Source of the DNA: JAAFHB01 sp963677935
GTDB taxonomy: Bacteria; Bacteroidota; Bacteroidia; Bacteroidales; Prolixibacteraceae
NCBI GenBank assembly: GCA_963677935.2
Contig: CAXXEH010000003.1
Span: 2,728,001-2,792,000 of the forward strand
DNA: 64,000 bases
Direction of reading: 5' to 3'
Shown: positions 62,755 to 64,000 of the stretch, piece by piece
Layout of the letters: each line of letters starts with the position of its first letter
How positions within the stretch are numbered: the stretch's first letter is position 1
The notes under the pieces: generated by a model
Databases searched by the model: none
What the model was told of the DNA's origin: nothing
The model's input: only the letters and a program-made list of their open reading frames with translations
Made by a program: the position numbers and the translations under genes

Positions 62755-64000
62755 CTATTTATTCTCAATCCGGTGATAGCGAACAAACAGTGAAGATGGT
62801 TTTTGAGGAATGGTCAGATCAATTCCGGCCATAATTTCACTTCCAGTTTTATTCATTTTCAGGCCATAATCCTCAAGAAATATCTCATATTCACTATTTT
62901 TGTCCAATCCTCCCAATTTCACTTGTATTGTTTCCTTGCTGCAATCTTTCCTCCGAAAGGCAATGACGATTCCATCTCCATTTTTCGGGCGATTTAATTG
63001 GTACGCCAGCCAATTATTCTCCTCCGTATTATTGCGGCTCTCAGTCAGGGGGTAATAATCACCATAAAAATAAGGGCGCAACTCTTTATAATCCTTAATT
63101 CTTTTCTGAATAGCCGGAATGGATTCAGATTCTTTACCGGTCACTTCCCAATTCATTACAGCTGTAGCACTTAATCCAGATCTAAACGTATAGCTGTCTG
63201 TTTTATAGATCGCTGTTCCGTGAATAGGCAGGTAATAATTTAATCCATAAGTGTGGCACTGGTATCCGTTTGGTTCTCCGTACTGGTAATCTGTACGCCA
63301 GAGTGGGGCGCTTCGGGAAGTGGTTTCAAGGTCGATACGACGTCCGCCACTGGCACAGTTGTCGATCAGCAAATTGGGGAACCGTTCCAGTAAACCGTCC
63401 CAAAAAGCATATAGCCCTTCAATGTGTTTAATTTCGGATATCCCGATCCTGCCTGGTTTGTCATTTGCTTCCCAATAGGGGTAGGGATCAAAATTGAAAT
63501 CCTGCCGGTAATAGTCAATGCCCTCCTGCTGTATCAAATCTCCAATATATTTTGTGAGCCATTGGCATGCCTCTTTATTCCCAAGATTGAAAAGGGAGTT
63601 GTCACTTTCCGGAGTTTTATTGAGTAACCAGTCACGATGTTCGGTGTAAATCTGGGTTCCCTTCATCACCCGTTCGGGTTCAAACCATACCATGAATTTA
63701 GCCCCTGTCTGATGGACTGCATCGGCAACAGGCTTAAGCCCAATGGGAAACCGATCTTTGTCAACAGTCCAGTTCCCGACATTCTGCCACCACTCTCCAT
63801 TCTTTTTGTCCCAACCACAACCCGTATACCATCCGGCATCGAGCCAGAATACTTCGGGAAGAATTCCAAAACGCTGATAACGATCCACAAGGGCGACTGC
63901 AAATTTTTCAGTCAGGCAATTGTATTCGCCACACGGAGCAGGATCACCGTAATCGAAACTTCCGGAAAGCGGATATTCTGCAAACTGACCATTCACTTTA
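62755..64000 (-). CDS. GH36 alpha-galactosidase (tandem copy 1), N-terminus beyond window
   Basis: This is the C-terminal 415 or so residues of a GH36 enzyme; the frame stays open through position 64000, and by comparison with the neighbour about 295 residues are missing. The visible part includes LPEVFWLDAGWYTGCGWDKK, QTGAKFMVWFEPERV, GIDYYRQDFNFDPYPYWEAN with the nucleophile Asp, LLIDNCASGGRRIDLE and SAPLWRTDYQYGEPNGYQ with the acid/base Asp. It aligns over its whole visible length with the next gene without large gaps. Differences near the active site (RQDFN versus RQDDN, RTDYQ versus RSDYN) suggest that the two copies have begun to diverge in fine specificity. A perfect hairpin follows its stop codon. 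Confidence 0.93.
   Translation of the reverse strand, partial: KVNGQFAEYPLSGSFDYGDPAPCGEYNCLTEKFAVALVDRYQRFGILPEVFWLDAGWYTGCGWDKKNGEWWQNVGNWTVDKDRFPIGLKPVADAVHQTGAKFMVWFEPERVMKGTQIYTEHRDWLLNKTPESDNSLFNLGNKEACQWLTKYIGDLIQQEGIDYYRQDFNFDPYPYWEANDKPGRIGISEIKHIEGLYAFWDGLLERFPNLLIDNCASGGRRIDLETTSRSAPLWRTDYQYGEPNGYQCHTYGLNYYLPIHGTAIYKTDSYTFRSGLSATAVMNWEVTGKESESIPAIQKRIKDYKELRPYFYGDYYPLTESRNNTEENNWLAYQLNRPKNGDGIVIAFRRKDCSKETIQVKLGGLDKNSEYEIFLEDYGLKMNKTGSEIMAGIDLTIPQKPSSLFVRYHRIENK

Noticed and set aside
60457..64000. Two GH36 frames as one broken gene
   Set aside because: Each has its own complete catalytic motif set and C-terminus, and a stop codon, hairpin and new signal sequence separate them, so they are tandem genes.

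Overview
The window is a 64 kb piece of a Bacteroidota chromosome, probably Bacteroidales or a related polysaccharide-degrading lineage. This is judged from the moderate GC, AT-rich gaps, near absence of Shine-Dalgarno sequences, very dense glycoside hydrolase content, Sec, lipoprotein and Tat-type export signals, and families such as GH92, GH127, GH141-like and GH95 that concentrate in this phylum. The genus cannot be fixed from the sequence. All 32 convincing genes lie on the minus strand, so transcription runs from the right edge to the left. No tRNA, rRNA, CRISPR, insertion sequence, SusC/SusD pair, sulfatase or transcription regulator was found.

Right to middle (64000 to about 28050): a near-continuous run of 19 genes with gaps mostly under 70 bp. 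In transcription order it encodes two tandem GH36 alpha-galactosidases (the first cut by the window edge), an MGH1-like enzyme, an unassigned six-hairpin enzyme, a GH127 enzyme, a GH95-like enzyme, a PA14-containing GH3, a five-bladed propeller enzyme, a GH32-like enzyme, a GH29 with discoidin, another GH127, a GH141-like beta-helix, a second GH29, a DUF6067-like enzyme, a Tat-exported Gfo/Idh/MocA protein, a clan GH-A (GH5-like) enzyme, a GH38-like enzyme, a short GH29-like enzyme and a serine esterase. A 456-bp gap then holds a frameshifted gene remnant.

Middle (27584 to 11591): a six-hairpin enzyme, then a 246-bp gap carrying a regulatory-looking element, then a two-domain alpha/beta hydrolase, GH27, a GH28-like beta-helix fused to an SGNH esterase, GH36 with NPCBM, an exported NagA-like deacetylase, an ACS-type MFS transporter, a class III aminotransferase and a cytoplasmic Gfo/Idh/MocA dehydrogenase, closed by a strong hairpin terminator at 11518-11551.

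Left (11243 to 1): a second copy of the same 72-bp element stands upstream of a GH38-like lipoprotein, followed by a DUF1565-type beta-helix protein, a divergent GH127-like protein, GH92 and a GH95 cut by the left edge.

Taken together this looks like an enzyme-only polysaccharide or glycan utilisation array. The predicted activities remove alpha-galactose (GH27, three GH36), alpha-fucose (GH29, GH95, GH141-like), alpha-mannose (GH38, GH92), beta-L-arabinofuranose (GH127) and beta-linked glucose or xylose (GH3), with at least three esterases or deacetylases to strip acyl groups. Released sugars would enter through the MFS carrier and meet an aminotransferase and a dehydrogenase in the cytoplasm. 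The target is inferred to be a branched, acylated, non-sulfated heteroglycan; its identity is not visible here. The most interesting items are the repeated 72-bp element, the exported NagA homologue, the beta-helix/SGNH fusion, the esterase with a degenerate second domain, and several enzymes that fit no family cleanly.
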